Shown here one piece after another: positions 38,101 through 45,056 of a stretch of DNA of 64,000 nucleotides (positions are counted from its first letter, which is position 1; every line of letters starts with the position of its first letter). The position numbers were made by a program, and so were the translations under genes. The stretch lies in assembly GCF_014205075.1 (NCBI RefSeq), contig NZ_JACHMU010000001.1, positions 2,294,001 through 2,358,000 on the forward strand, given 5' to 3'. The DNA is from Microbacterium ginsengiterrae (lineage in GTDB: Bacteria; Actinomycetota; Actinomycetes; Actinomycetales; Microbacteriaceae). The notes below the pieces were generated by a model. That model was not told the DNA's origin and ran no database searches. It saw nothing but the letters and a program-made list of their open reading frames with translations.

Positions 38101-38295
38101 CAGGTCTCCGTCGTCGCCGACCAGGACCGCGTCGCCGACGGAGAGTCCGCGCCGCCGACGGACGCCGACGCTACGGAGCGGGACGCCACGGACGACGACG
38201 CGGCGGATGGCGCCGGAGACGTGGAAACGCGCAGGGACGGCGAGAAGCGCGTGGACAGGAAGCCCGAAGACGACGCCCCGGAGGAGGAGCGATGA
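35164..38295 (+). CDS. Large GT2-type glycosyltransferase membrane protein
   Basis: 1043 aa. Residues about 1-230 form a GT2-like domain (IIVARPGASAHAQLLRTLDALTLQTRRPDAVTLIVCGDG), with a variant acceptor/metal region (LAHDTAPHP). A membrane domain of about 12-14 hydrophobic segments follows (about 345-750), then an extracytoplasmic domain, one last helix near 897-918 and a 100-residue acidic, disordered cytosolic tail (rich in D and E). It corresponds to Rv3256/Rv3261-neighbour glycosyltransferase genes beside whiB in actinobacteria; the substrate is unknown. It overlaps the DUF5719 gene by 4 nt (ATGA). Confidence 0.8.
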   Translation: MPTRVHAIIVARPGASAHAQLLRTLDALTLQTRRPDAVTLIVCGDGTAARESDAIGRVVESIIQTRGGTSYAEAVEIAQPRVPAGSAVWLLAHDTAPHPRALARLAGALERSPSAVIAAPKLVDVDNDRELVSLGVTMTRLGRSVELAAGELDQNQHDGRDDALGADIRGMLIRGAAREHLMPDPALAGADEGLDLGVRARLGGGRVALAPTARVSVSPDGAAALPQRIGQRAYATRLAQLHRRLAYAPAAVVPLHWLSLLPLALWRTIVHLIAKRPASVLPEWGAAFTEMIRFGAVARSRRRIRSFRNASWASIAPLRVTRGELRRRLDDGHGSEGGAVSELNFFSGGGAWAVLGALAVSVASFTTLLAWPAVGGGALLPLRDTVAGLWQDAAWGQRDVGINLVGPADPFAGVVAVIGTLWAGAPSFAIVLLWLLALPLAVLGGWFAATRITDRAGMRIFGGVAWALAPTFLTALVEGRPSAVLLHLLLPWLFHTAVVAHRSWGAAGAASIVLAATVACAPSLAPALALLWVMAIIIVLSRAWFHGAVRLLWMLVPTAALFAPLALWQAQRGNIWAVFADPGFAWAGPQVAADSAGRLLLASGFPTPDLAGWMDVIDPAVAAFAPLLIAPLALLALAAAVAPRWGAGIALLVVTMTGLVTSFLSVGVIVTFSQGMPVEIWPGTGLSLAWAGLVGAALVTLDTAITMPRLRVAAVTVAGLALLACAVPALTALHTGRTVLTNGPESTLPAYVAAEARGDRDIATLVLTPQNDGGLAVDVVWGSSATLGAQSTIMNTATRPQGLDMSGFAVDLLSPRSFDAAGELGGHGILFVLLDQVDGAESDAARAFRVEAITALDQRSGFVKVGETDKGVLWRLETAPAARTGLSAGEAGTSSTVTAIQIAVLLAAFLLAIPTRASRRAARAQSRIVGRSPEEPIVLPRRRDDLTGDLVDEDPVIDAPKKPIQGETPLDDRSYAESAQVSVVADQDRVADGESAPPTDADATERDATDDDAADGAGDVETRRDGEKRVDRKPEDDAPEEER

Positions 38296-39662
38296 TCCAG
38301 AACCGCGCGATCCGCGTCGTCGCCACCGGAGCCCGGCTGCTCGCCGGCGTCGTGATCGCCGTCGGCTGCGTCGCCGGCGTCGTCGCGGCCGTCGCGTTGC
38401 CGTGGCCGGGGCTCACCAACACGCCGGCCCAGCAGTCCGTCGTGCCCGCCGCCGCAGACACGACACTGGTCTGCACCGGGGACTTCCGCGCCGTCGGCCG
38501 CAATTCGCAGGATGCCACGCAGCAGTTCTCCGCCGGCAGCCCATCTCTCACCGTCGAGAGCTCAGGGCCGCGTGAGGACACCTCCCTGGAGGCGCCGGAG
38601 CTCGGCGGCAGCGGCGGACCGCAGCGCTTCGTCGGCAGCGCGGAGCAGGGCGAATCCGCCCTCGTCGCCGCCGCGGAGACCGTTTCGATCGCCGCCGACG
38701 ACCTGTCGGGGCTCGCGGCGTCCGCCTGTCGGGAAGCGCGGACGGAGTCCTGGCTCGTCGGCGGGACCGTCGAGACCGGCACGAGCGACCTGATCCTCCT
38801 CTCCAATCCGGGCGATGTGACGGCGACTGTCACGCTCACCGTCTTCGGGATCGAGCAGACCGCGAGCACGGTCCTCGTCCCCGCCGGCACCCAGCAGTCC
38901 GTTCCGCTCCCGTCCGTCGCCGCGGGCACGCAAGCGCCTGTCGTCCGCGTCACCGCAGCCGGAGCACCCGTGCGGGCCGTACTCCAGTCCTCTCTGATCC
39001 GCACCCTCGACCCCTCCGGGATCGACCTGCAGGACACCACCGGTGCGCCCAGCGACCGGATCGGCTTCGCAGGAGTGCAGGTCGCGGACACGAGTGAGGA
39101 CACCGCCCTCACCGTCCTGCGGCTGATGGCCACCGAGCAGGCGGCACAGGTGCGCGTCTCGGCCAGGGCGGCGGGGGAGACCGTCTGGGAGACGGACGTC
39201 GAACTCGAAGCCGCCACCCCGACGGAGATCAGCCTCTCCGGCCTCGAACCCGGCGTCTACAGCGTCGAGGTCGAATCCGACGCATCCCTGGTCGGGGCGA
39301 TCCGCCAGACCACGAGGCCGGGTGCCGGAAGTGACTTCGCCTGGATGACCTCCGCCCCCGACATCCGAGGCGAGGTGCTCGCCGCCGTGCCGGCAGGGCC
39401 CGGTCCCCGACTCCACATCGTGAATGCCGGCGACGAGGACGCAGTCGTGACCATCGAGACGGCATCCGGTGGTGATCAGCGGGAGATCGATGTGCCCGCC
39501 GGTGAGGACGCCGTCGTCAAGGTGAGCGCCGACACCGCATATGCCATCCGATCGGATGCCCCCGTGCGCGTCGCCGTCATGCTGTCCGGCACCGACGCCG
39601 TTGCAGGGTGGCCGGTGTGGCCGGGGCCCGCGGCGCGCGAGCCCATCGTCGTCTATCCCTGA
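38292..39662 (+). CDS. DUF5719 secreted/membrane-anchored protein
   Basis: 456 aa. N-terminal signal anchor at about 12-36 (ATGARLLAGVVIAVGCVAGV) and a large exported beta-rich domain with repeats of short motifs such as LLSNPGDVTATVTLTVFG and LHIVNAGDEDAVVTIE. Length and layout match DUF5719 proteins, found next to the GT2 gene in many actinobacteria. No enzymatic motif is visible. The start is the ATGA overlap with the upstream stop. The end overlaps the convergent metallopeptidase gene by 10 nt. Confidence 0.78.
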   Translation: MIQNRAIRVVATGARLLAGVVIAVGCVAGVVAAVALPWPGLTNTPAQQSVVPAAADTTLVCTGDFRAVGRNSQDATQQFSAGSPSLTVESSGPREDTSLEAPELGGSGGPQRFVGSAEQGESALVAAAETVSIAADDLSGLAASACREARTESWLVGGTVETGTSDLILLSNPGDVTATVTLTVFGIEQTASTVLVPAGTQQSVPLPSVAAGTQAPVVRVTAAGAPVRAVLQSSLIRTLDPSGIDLQDTTGAPSDRIGFAGVQVADTSEDTALTVLRLMATEQAAQVRVSARAAGETVWETDVELEAATPTEISLSGLEPGVYSVEVESDASLVGAIRQTTRPGAGSDFAWMTSAPDIRGEVLAAVPAGPGPRLHIVNAGDEDAVVTIETASGGDQREIDVPAGEDAVVKVSADTAYAIRSDAPVRVAVMLSGTDAVAGWPVWPGPAAREPIVVYP

Positions 39663-40075
39663 CCGGGGCCGAACTCCCACGGATCGCGGCCGACGTACTC
39701 CGCGGCGGCGCGGAAGACCGCACTCTCGATCGCGATGCGGCGATGGACGCCGTCGTCGTGGCCCGGTGGGAGCAGGCGCTCGATCGGTATGCGGAACAGG
39801 ACGATGCGCCGCTGGTCGCGGTCGATGCGCCAGCGCGGGATGCCCTCCTCATCCGGCGTCGCCGGCAGACCCCCGATCTCGAAGCGCACCTCCTGCAGCT
39901 CCGGCCAGGTACTGCGGAGGAACTCGACGGCGGAACCGATCGTCGCGTCGAAACGGTCGATGCGCCCGTCCAACGGGGGCAGGGGAGGGCGGACCACCTC
40001 GCTGCGTCCGAGACGCCCGTGACGGCCGTGACGCGCACCCCGGCGAGGAGCGGCGGAGGTGCGGCGGCGGGGCAT
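39653..40075 (-). CDS. Metallopeptidase-family protein (Zincin_1/DUF1025-like)
   Basis: 140 aa. Basic N-terminus (RRRTSAAPRRGARHGRHGR), then about 95 residues similar to the Zincin_1 family (FLRSTWPELQEVRFEIGGLPATPDE, RIVLFRIPIERL). The expected HExxH zinc site is not visible; the equivalent stretch reads HRRIAIESAVFRAAAEYVG. It may therefore be an inactive or divergent member. The gene lies between DUF5719 and DUF3499, as in Rv3257-Rv3260. ATG 40075 has no strong ribosome binding site. Confidence 0.7.
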   Translation of the reverse strand: MPRRRTSAAPRRGARHGRHGRLGRSEVVRPPLPPLDGRIDRFDATIGSAVEFLRSTWPELQEVRFEIGGLPATPDEEGIPRWRIDRDQRRIVLFRIPIERLLPPGHDDGVHRRIAIESAVFRAAAEYVGRDPWEFGPGQG

Positions 40076-40128
40076 GACGAAAGTCTAAGTGCTCCGCGCG
40101 GCATCCCGGCGTCGCCGGCGCCGCGCCA

Positions 40129-40134
40129 TACGCT
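40129..40134 (+). promoter_or_regulatory. -10 TACGCT, leaderless start of DUF3499 gene
   Basis: TACGCT ends 7 nt before ATG 40142. Confidence 0.5.
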
Positions 40135-40141
40135 GGCAGAG

Positions 40142-40348
40142 ATGGACGGACGACTCTGCTCGAAGGTGACCTGCGCTCGCGAAGCTGTGGCGACGCTCAC
40201 GTTCGACTACGGCGATCAGATGGCAGCACTCGGCCCGCTCGGCGGAACCGATCACCCGCACGCGCACGACCTGTGCGCGCAGCACGCCGACCGACTCTCC
40301 GTTCCCACCGGTTGGATCGTCGTGCGGCACGAGGCGCTCCGCGCCTGA
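40142..40348 (+). CDS. DUF3499 family protein
   Basis: 68 aa. MDGRLCSKVTCAREAVATLTFDYGDQMAALGPL followed by PHAHDLCAQHADRLSVPTGW matches DUF3499, a small actinobacterial family whose cysteines and histidines (C6, C11 and the HDLC region) could hold a metal. Function unknown. Start chosen at ATG 40142, with TACGCT 7 nt upstream; the in-frame upstream part belongs to the antisense of the metallopeptidase gene. It ends 1 nt from the convergent RDD gene. Confidence 0.88.
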   Translation: MDGRLCSKVTCAREAVATLTFDYGDQMAALGPLGGTDHPHAHDLCAQHADRLSVPTGWIVVRHEALRA

Positions 40349-40349
40349 G

Positions 40350-41159
40350 TCAGACCCCGACCCGTCGGCCGGTGAGACGCTCGGCCTTCGCGTCGGCGAT
40401 CGCAAGGGCGCGCCGTTCGCGCTCTCGCCGCAACACCGTGATCGCGATGAGAAGTTGCTCGGGGTGCGCCACCGGCTGCGGCGAGATGTACGTGGACGCC
40501 TCCGTCACGAGGTCGCGCGCCACTCGTGCCCTCGCCTGCGGTGACATCCGCTCCGCGTGCTGCAGGAACTGCGAGATGCGCCGTGCGAGCCGATCGGGCA
40601 TGCGTGCGACATCAGCGATCTCCGCCCATCCCGACAGTGCAGTCGGCATCACGGGAGTCAGCGGGATCAGCTTCGGCGTCCGGACGCGCTGACTGTAAGT
40701 CCCCGCGATCAGGTCACCGAGGCGCTGCGAACGCGCAGTGAAGGCGCCGGCGAGGATCGCGACGGCGCCGAAGGTCATGTAGACCTCCAACACGCCGACT
40801 AGCGCGCGGATGAAGGCGTGCCGGAAACCCGCCGCGCCGCCGTCGACACGGACGATCCGGCCCCCGACAGCGAGCTTTCCGACGCTCCGCCCGCGCAGCG
40901 CCAGTTCGACGACGACAGGAACGGCGACGAAACAGACCACGAGAGCCGTGATGTTGAGGATGCCGTCCACCGAGTCGTCGATCACGCCGATGAACAGCAG
41001 CCACGTCCGCAGCCAGAGGAAGAGCAGCAGGAGCCCCCACCCGATGGCCATGTCGATGAGCGCGCCCAGCGCCCGCATGAAGAATCCCAGCGGTTGCACG
41101 TCGATCGCGACGGCCTCGCCGGAGAGGACCTCGTCGGTGCTGTCGATCGGCGTGGACAT
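40350..41159 (-). CDS. RDD family membrane protein
   Basis: 269 aa. RDD pattern: FFMRALGALIDMAIGW, RGRSVGKLAVGGRIVRVDGG, HAFIRALVGVLEVY and SQRLGDLIAGTYSQR, with about four hydrophobic segments between residues 27 and 150. The C-terminal 110 residues are helical and polar. The family is poorly understood, with links to membrane transport or Na+/H+ exchange. It diverges from the SpoIIM gene, and both are usual neighbours of MoxR/DUF58 genes in actinobacteria. ATG start, TACTGT 7 nt upstream. Confidence 0.85.
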   Translation of the reverse strand: MSTPIDSTDEVLSGEAVAIDVQPLGFFMRALGALIDMAIGWGLLLLFLWLRTWLLFIGVIDDSVDGILNITALVVCFVAVPVVVELALRGRSVGKLAVGGRIVRVDGGAAGFRHAFIRALVGVLEVYMTFGAVAILAGAFTARSQRLGDLIAGTYSQRVRTPKLIPLTPVMPTALSGWAEIADVARMPDRLARRISQFLQHAERMSPQARARVARDLVTEASTYISPQPVAHPEQLLIAITVLRRERERRALAIADAKAERLTGRRVGV

Positions 41160-41165
41160 GATGAG

Positions 41166-41172
41166 TACAGTA
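41166..41172. promoter_or_regulatory. Symmetric bidirectional -10 (TACAGTA)
   Basis: Plus strand TACAGT (41166-41171) and minus strand TACTGT (41167-41172) overlap by 5 bases. Each ends 7 nt from its start codon: GTG 41179 on the plus strand and ATG 41159 on the minus strand. Both genes are therefore probably leaderless from one shared site. Confidence 0.6.
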
Positions 41173-41178
41173 AATCAG

Positions 41179-42171
41179 GTGGATGCCGATGCCCTCGCCG
41201 ATGCGCGCCGTGCGGAGTGGGACCGACTCGACGAGTTGAGCAGGTCCCGGCTGGATGGCCAGGGTGTCGACGAGCTCATCCTCCGGTACCGGGCCGCATC
41301 GGCGGACCTGGCCGAGCTCAAGACCTCGGTCGGTGATTCTCCGCAGAGCGCATATGTGTCCTCCGTCCTCTCCAGGGCTCGCCTGCGTCTGACTGGCGCT
41401 CCCGAGAGCATCCTCACGCAGGCGCGACGCTTCTTCGTCGATCAGCTCCCGGCGGCGCTGTACCGTCTGCGCTGGACCACGCTCGTCATCGCTGCGGTCT
41501 TCGTCGCGATCACGGTCGGCGTCGGTGCCTGGCTCGCCTCCGATCCTGCCCTCGTCGCGACGCTGGGCGCGGCCGACTTCCTCGAGCAGTATGCGGAGGA
41601 GAGCTTCACCGATTACTACACGGAGAACCCCGCTGCCGTCTTCGCCGGAATGGTCTGGACCAACAACGCCTGGATCGCCGCCCAATGCGTGCTGTTCGGC
41701 ATCACCGGCATCTGGCCGATCTACGTGATCGTCCAGAACGCGTTCGGTCTCGGTGTGTCCGCGGGGGTCATGGCTGCCTACGATCGCCTCGACGTCATGG
41801 TGCTGTACATCCTCCCGCACGGACTTCTCGAGATGACGAGCATCTTCGTCGCGGCGGCCGGGGGACTCCACCTCTTCTGGGCCTGGGTCGCCCCTGGGCC
41901 ACGTACCCGCCCCGCAGCGCTCGCGCAGGAGGGGAGGGCACTGGCGACGGTCGCGATCGGACTCGTGTTCGCACTGTTCCTGTCGGGGCTCGTCGAGGGA
42001 TTCGTCACGGGATGGTCGCTGCCCTGGCCGGTCAAGATCGGGATCGGCGCGGCCGCACTGGCGGTCTTCCTCGTCTACATGCTCCTCGTCGGGCGCCGCG
42101 CATACGAACGCGGTGAGCGCGGGGACCTCCTCGAATACGAGGCGGGCACCCCGCAGCTCACCGCGGGCTGA
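41179..42171 (+). CDS. Stage II sporulation protein M family (SpoIIM/DUF95) membrane protein
   Basis: 330 aa from GTG 41179, chosen because TACAGT sits 7 nt upstream; ATG 41161 is also in frame and adds six residues. Seven or so hydrophobic segments follow a soluble N-terminal helix bundle. Features: FFVDQLPAALYRLRW, NNAWIAAQCVLFGITGIWPIYVIVQNAFGLG, and HGLLEMTSIFVAAAGG. Non-sporulating actinobacteria carry this family beside RDD and MoxR/DUF58 genes (compare Rv3694c/Rv3695). Its molecular function there is unknown. It ends 10 nt before the convergent aqpZ gene. Confidence 0.85.
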   Translation: MDADALADARRAEWDRLDELSRSRLDGQGVDELILRYRAASADLAELKTSVGDSPQSAYVSSVLSRARLRLTGAPESILTQARRFFVDQLPAALYRLRWTTLVIAAVFVAITVGVGAWLASDPALVATLGAADFLEQYAEESFTDYYTENPAAVFAGMVWTNNAWIAAQCVLFGITGIWPIYVIVQNAFGLGVSAGVMAAYDRLDVMVLYILPHGLLEMTSIFVAAAGGLHLFWAWVAPGPRTRPAALAQEGRALATVAIGLVFALFLSGLVEGFVTGWSLPWPVKIGIGAAALAVFLVYMLLVGRRAYERGERGDLLEYEAGTPQLTAG

Positions 42172-42181
42172 TCAGGAGCGC

Positions 42182-42946
42182 TCAGGCGTTCTTCGTGCCG
42201 TCGAGCATCGTCTTGTAGGCGAGGCCGGCGATCATCGCGCCGACGATCGGGAACACGATGAACACCCACAGCTGCGACAGCGCGCCCGTTCCGCCGTAGA
42301 CGGCGGCCGCGATGGATCGCGCCGGGTTCACGGAGGTGTTGTCGACGGGGATGCTGATGAGGTGGATGAGGGTCAGCGTCAGTCCGATCGCGAGTCCCGC
42401 GAACGGGGTGGGACGCAGTTTGTGTGTCGTGCCGAGGATGACGAACAGGAAGACGGCCGTCAGCACGATCTCGACGATGATCGCGGCCCACATGCCGAAA
42501 CCGGCGGGGGAGTGCTCGCCCCAGCCGTTGCTCGCGAAGCCGGCATCCTGGGCGCCGGTGAGCCAGCCGTCGGGTCCGAACAGGCCGATGAGGACGAGGA
42601 TCGTGCTGGCGATCAGGCCGCCGACGATCTGGGCGATGATGTAGCCGGGCACGTCCCGCCACGGCAGGCGTCCTGCGGCGGCGACGCCCAGCGTGACGGC
42701 CGGGTTGAAGTGCCCGCCGGAGACGGGCCCGAAGGCGTATGCGCCGACAACGACCGTGAGGCCGAAGGCGAAGGCGACGGCGACGTAGACGGCCGATCCG
42801 GAGCCCGGGTCAGTGAAGTGGTTCGAGGCGAACAGTGCGGTGCCGACGCCGCCGAGCACCAGCAGGAACGTGCCGAGGGCCTCGGCGGTGAGTTTGGCCC
42901 CGGAGGACGGGATCGGAGACGCGGCTTCGGCGAGCGTTTCGCTCAT
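42182..42946 (-). CDS. aqpZ: Aquaporin
   Basis: 254 aa. Six transmembrane segments with two NPA half-helix signatures, HFNPAVT (Asn81) and SVNPARS (Asn207). The Arg in the second motif and His at HLISIP are ar/R-filter residues typical of water-selective AqpZ. ATG has AGGGA as ribosome binding site. It is downstream of the katA gene on the same strand, but a strong hairpin lies between them, so co-transcription is likely limited. Confidence 0.93.
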   Translation of the reverse strand: MSETLAEAASPIPSSGAKLTAEALGTFLLVLGGVGTALFASNHFTDPGSGSAVYVAVAFAFGLTVVVGAYAFGPVSGGHFNPAVTLGVAAAGRLPWRDVPGYIIAQIVGGLIASTILVLIGLFGPDGWLTGAQDAGFASNGWGEHSPAGFGMWAAIIVEIVLTAVFLFVILGTTHKLRPTPFAGLAIGLTLTLIHLISIPVDNTSVNPARSIAAAVYGGTGALSQLWVFIVFPIVGAMIAGLAYKTMLDGTKNA

Positions 42947-43000
42947 GGGATTCCCTCTCGTCGGTTCGATCCGAAGCGATCGAATTCACCGCACATGATA

Positions 43001-43032
43001 GTGGGGTCGGATGCCGAAGCATCCGACCCCAC
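43001..43032 (-). terminator. katA terminator hairpin
   Basis: GTGGGGTCGGATG and CATCCGACCCCAC form a perfect 13-bp stem with loop CCGAAG, 28 nt after the katA stop. No T tract, as usual in high-GC actinobacteria. Confidence 0.7.
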
Positions 43033-43060
43033 GCGGGAGATGATCCCTGAGCTCAGTGCG

Positions 43061-44560
43061 TCACTCGCCGATGCCGACGGGCTCCGCCTGGGCGATGGGA
43101 AGACCGGCCAGTGCACGGACCTCGTCCGCGACCTGCTGGTCGACCTGGCCCCAGTACCAGAAGAAGCGCTCCTGAATGGCGGGCACGGTCAGTCCGTTGT
43201 ACTGACCGACGAGCGTCTCGATGAAGCGCTGGCGCTCCTCGGCGGAGAACACCTCATTGATCAGCGTGCGGGCCTGACCGAAGTCGTCGTCCTCGGAGTG
43301 CAGGGTCGCCGCGCTGCGGATGAGCGCACCGTCGGACTCCCAGCTCGCCTCGACGCCGCGTGCCGGGTCGGCCTCTGGGCCGCCGGCTGCGCCGTAGGAG
43401 TTCGGGGTGTAGACCCGGTGCTCCGCCGTGTTGAAGTGGTACTGCATGTTGCCCTCGTGCATGTAGTTGCTCACGGTGGCGGCGTGCGGCTGGTTGACCG
43501 GCAGCTGGTTGTAGTTCGTGCCGATGCGGTAGCGCTGCGCGTCGGGGTAGGAGAACACGCGGGCCATGAGCATCTTGTCGGGCGAGATGCCCGTGCCGGG
43601 GACCTGGTTCCCCGGGGAGAACGCGGCCTGCTCGATCTCGGCGAAGAAGTTCTGCGGGTTGCGGTTCAGCGTGAACGTTCCGACCTTGATGCGCGGGTAG
43701 TCCTTCTTCGACCACGTCTTGGTGAGGTCGAAGGGGTTGAAGCGGTAGGTCTTGGCCTCCTCGTACGGCATGACCTGCACGTACACGTCCCAGGAGGGGA
43801 ACTCGCCGCGCTCGATCGCCTCGTACAGGTCGCGACGGTAGTAGTCGGCATCCTGTCCGGCGATGCGCTCCGCCTCGTCGGCGAACATCGGCACGACGCC
43901 CTGCTGGGAGAGGAAGTGGTACTTCACCCAGAAGCGCTCACCCGCCGCGTTGACCCACTGGTAGGTGTGCGAGCCGTAGCCGTTCACGTGGCGCCAGCTG
44001 CGGGAGATGCCGCGGTCGCCCATGAGGTAGGTCACCTGGTGGGCGGACTCGGGGGACAGGGTCCAGAAGTCCCACTGCATGTCGGCGTCGCGCAGGCCGG
44101 AGCCGAGCAGACGCTTCTGCGAGTGGATGAAGTCCGGGAACTTCATGCCGTCGCGGAGGAAGAACGTCGGGGTGTTGTTGCCGACGATGTCGAGGTTGCC
44201 CTCGGTCGTGTAGAAGCGCAGCGAGAAGCCGCGCACGTCGCGCCAGGTGTCGGGCGAACCCTGCTCGCCGGCGACGGACGAGAAGCGGATGAGCGTCTCG
44301 CTGGTGGCGCCGGGCTGGAACACCGCCGCACGCGTGTACTGCGAGACGTCCTCGGTGACGACGAACTCGCCGAACGCGCCGCCGCCCTTGGCGTGCGGGT
44401 TGCGCTCCGGCACCCGCTCACGGTTGAAGGAGGCGAGCTTCTCGACCAGGTAACGGTCGTGGAGGGCAGTGGTGCCGTCCGGACCTCCCGCGGTCAGCGA
44501 GTGGGCGTCGCTCGCGACCGGCGTGCCGGTCTGGGTGGTCGTGAAAGTCTTGTCAGTCAT
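43061..44560 (-). CDS. katA: Monofunctional heme catalase
   Basis: 499 aa, small-subunit clade length. The catalytic His lies in [14 protein letters not shown], followed by [21 protein letters not shown], the active-site Asn in [14 protein letters not shown], and the proximal heme-ligand Tyr in [19 protein letters not shown]. It decomposes hydrogen peroxide in the cytoplasm. The ATG directly follows the furA TGA, with AAAGGA as ribosome binding site. The pair is an operon under FurA control, as in other actinobacteria. Confidence 0.95.
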   Translation of the reverse strand: MTDKTFTTTQTGTPVASDAHSLTAGGPDGTTALHDRYLVEKLASFNRERVPERNPHAKGGGAFGEFVVTEDVSQYTRAAVFQPGATSETLIRFSSVAGEQGSPDTWRDVRGFSLRFYTTEGNLDIVGNNTPTFFLRDGMKFPDFIHSQKRLLGSGLRDADMQWDFWTLSPESAHQVTYLMGDRGISRSWRHVNGYGSHTYQWVNAAGERFWVKYHFLSQQGVVPMFADEAERIAGQDADYYRRDLYEAIERGEFPSWDVYVQVMPYEEAKTYRFNPFDLTKTWSKKDYPRIKVGTFTLNRNPQNFFAEIEQAAFSPGNQVPGTGISPDKMLMARVFSYPDAQRYRIGTNYNQLPVNQPHAATVSNYMHEGNMQYHFNTAEHRVYTPNSYGAAGGPEADPARGVEASWESDGALIRSAATLHSEDDDFGQARTLINEVFSAEERQRFIETLVGQYNGLTVPAIQERFFWYWGQVDQQVADEVRALAGLPIAQAEPVGIGE

Positions 44561-44998
44561 TCACTTGTTCCTTTCGCAATCGGAGCAGATGGCTCGGTAG
44601 GTCACTGAGGCTTCGAGGATCCGCATCCCATGATCGTGGGACGGATGAAGGCAGGGTGCTTCGCCGACGGCGCAGGCGACGTCTTCGACGCGACCGCACT
44701 CGACGCACTGCAGGTGGTGATGGTTGTCGAACTCGTCCTGCACCTCGTAGAGGGCGCTGCCGGCGTCGGGCAGGCTCACGCGCCGGACGACTCCTGCGCC
44801 GGTGAGGTCGCCGAGGATGCCGTGGACGGTGGGCAGTGCCACGCCGCCGAGTGTCGTGCGGATCGAGGAGTGCACGGCCTCGGCCGAGGCATGCGGGTGC
44901 GCTCGCAGCGCATCGAGCACGGCGACACGCTGCACCGTCACCCTGAGCCCGGCGGCGCGCAGGCGCTCAGGGGCCTCGAGAGTGGTGGGTGTCGACAT
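44561..44998 (-). CDS. furA: Fur family peroxide/iron-responsive repressor
   Basis: 145 aa. N-terminal winged helix (LRAAGLRVTVQRVAVLDALRAHPHASAEAVHSSIRT), HHHLQC metal-binding loop, and two CXXC zinc pairs, CVEC and CSDC. FurA orthologues repress themselves and the catalase gene and are released by peroxide. The direct TGA-ATG junction with katA, an operator-like inverted repeat upstream, and leaderless TAGGAT fit that model. Confidence 0.92.
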   Translation of the reverse strand: MSTPTTLEAPERLRAAGLRVTVQRVAVLDALRAHPHASAEAVHSSIRTTLGGVALPTVHGILGDLTGAGVVRRVSLPDAGSALYEVQDEFDNHHHLQCVECGRVEDVACAVGEAPCLHPSHDHGMRILEASVTYRAICSDCERNK

Positions 44999-45004
44999 GC
45001 CTCT

Positions 45005-45032
45005 ATCCTAGCTTGTTCTGAATGATTCACAA
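45005..45032 (-). promoter_or_regulatory. furA promoter
   Basis: Minus strand: -35 TTGTGA (45027-45032), 16-nt spacer, -10 TAGGAT (45005-45010), which ends 6 nt before ATG 44998, so transcription should start at the ATG. Confidence 0.6.
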
Positions 45033-45042
45033 AAAGGAATCA
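45019..45042. promoter_or_regulatory. Fur-like operator over the furA -35
   Basis: Two overlapping inverted repeats: TGAATgATTCA (45019-45029) and TGATTC (45023-45028) with GAATCA (45037-45042). They cover the -35 of furA, so FurA binding would block RNA polymerase. Confidence 0.5.
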
Positions 45043-45056
45043 CTCAGAAGAAGGCA

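Noticed and set aside
42113-44608. Plus-strand open frame of 831 codons over aqpZ and katA
   Set aside because: Antisense to two well-conserved genes; composition is biased and no ribosome binding site or family match was visible.
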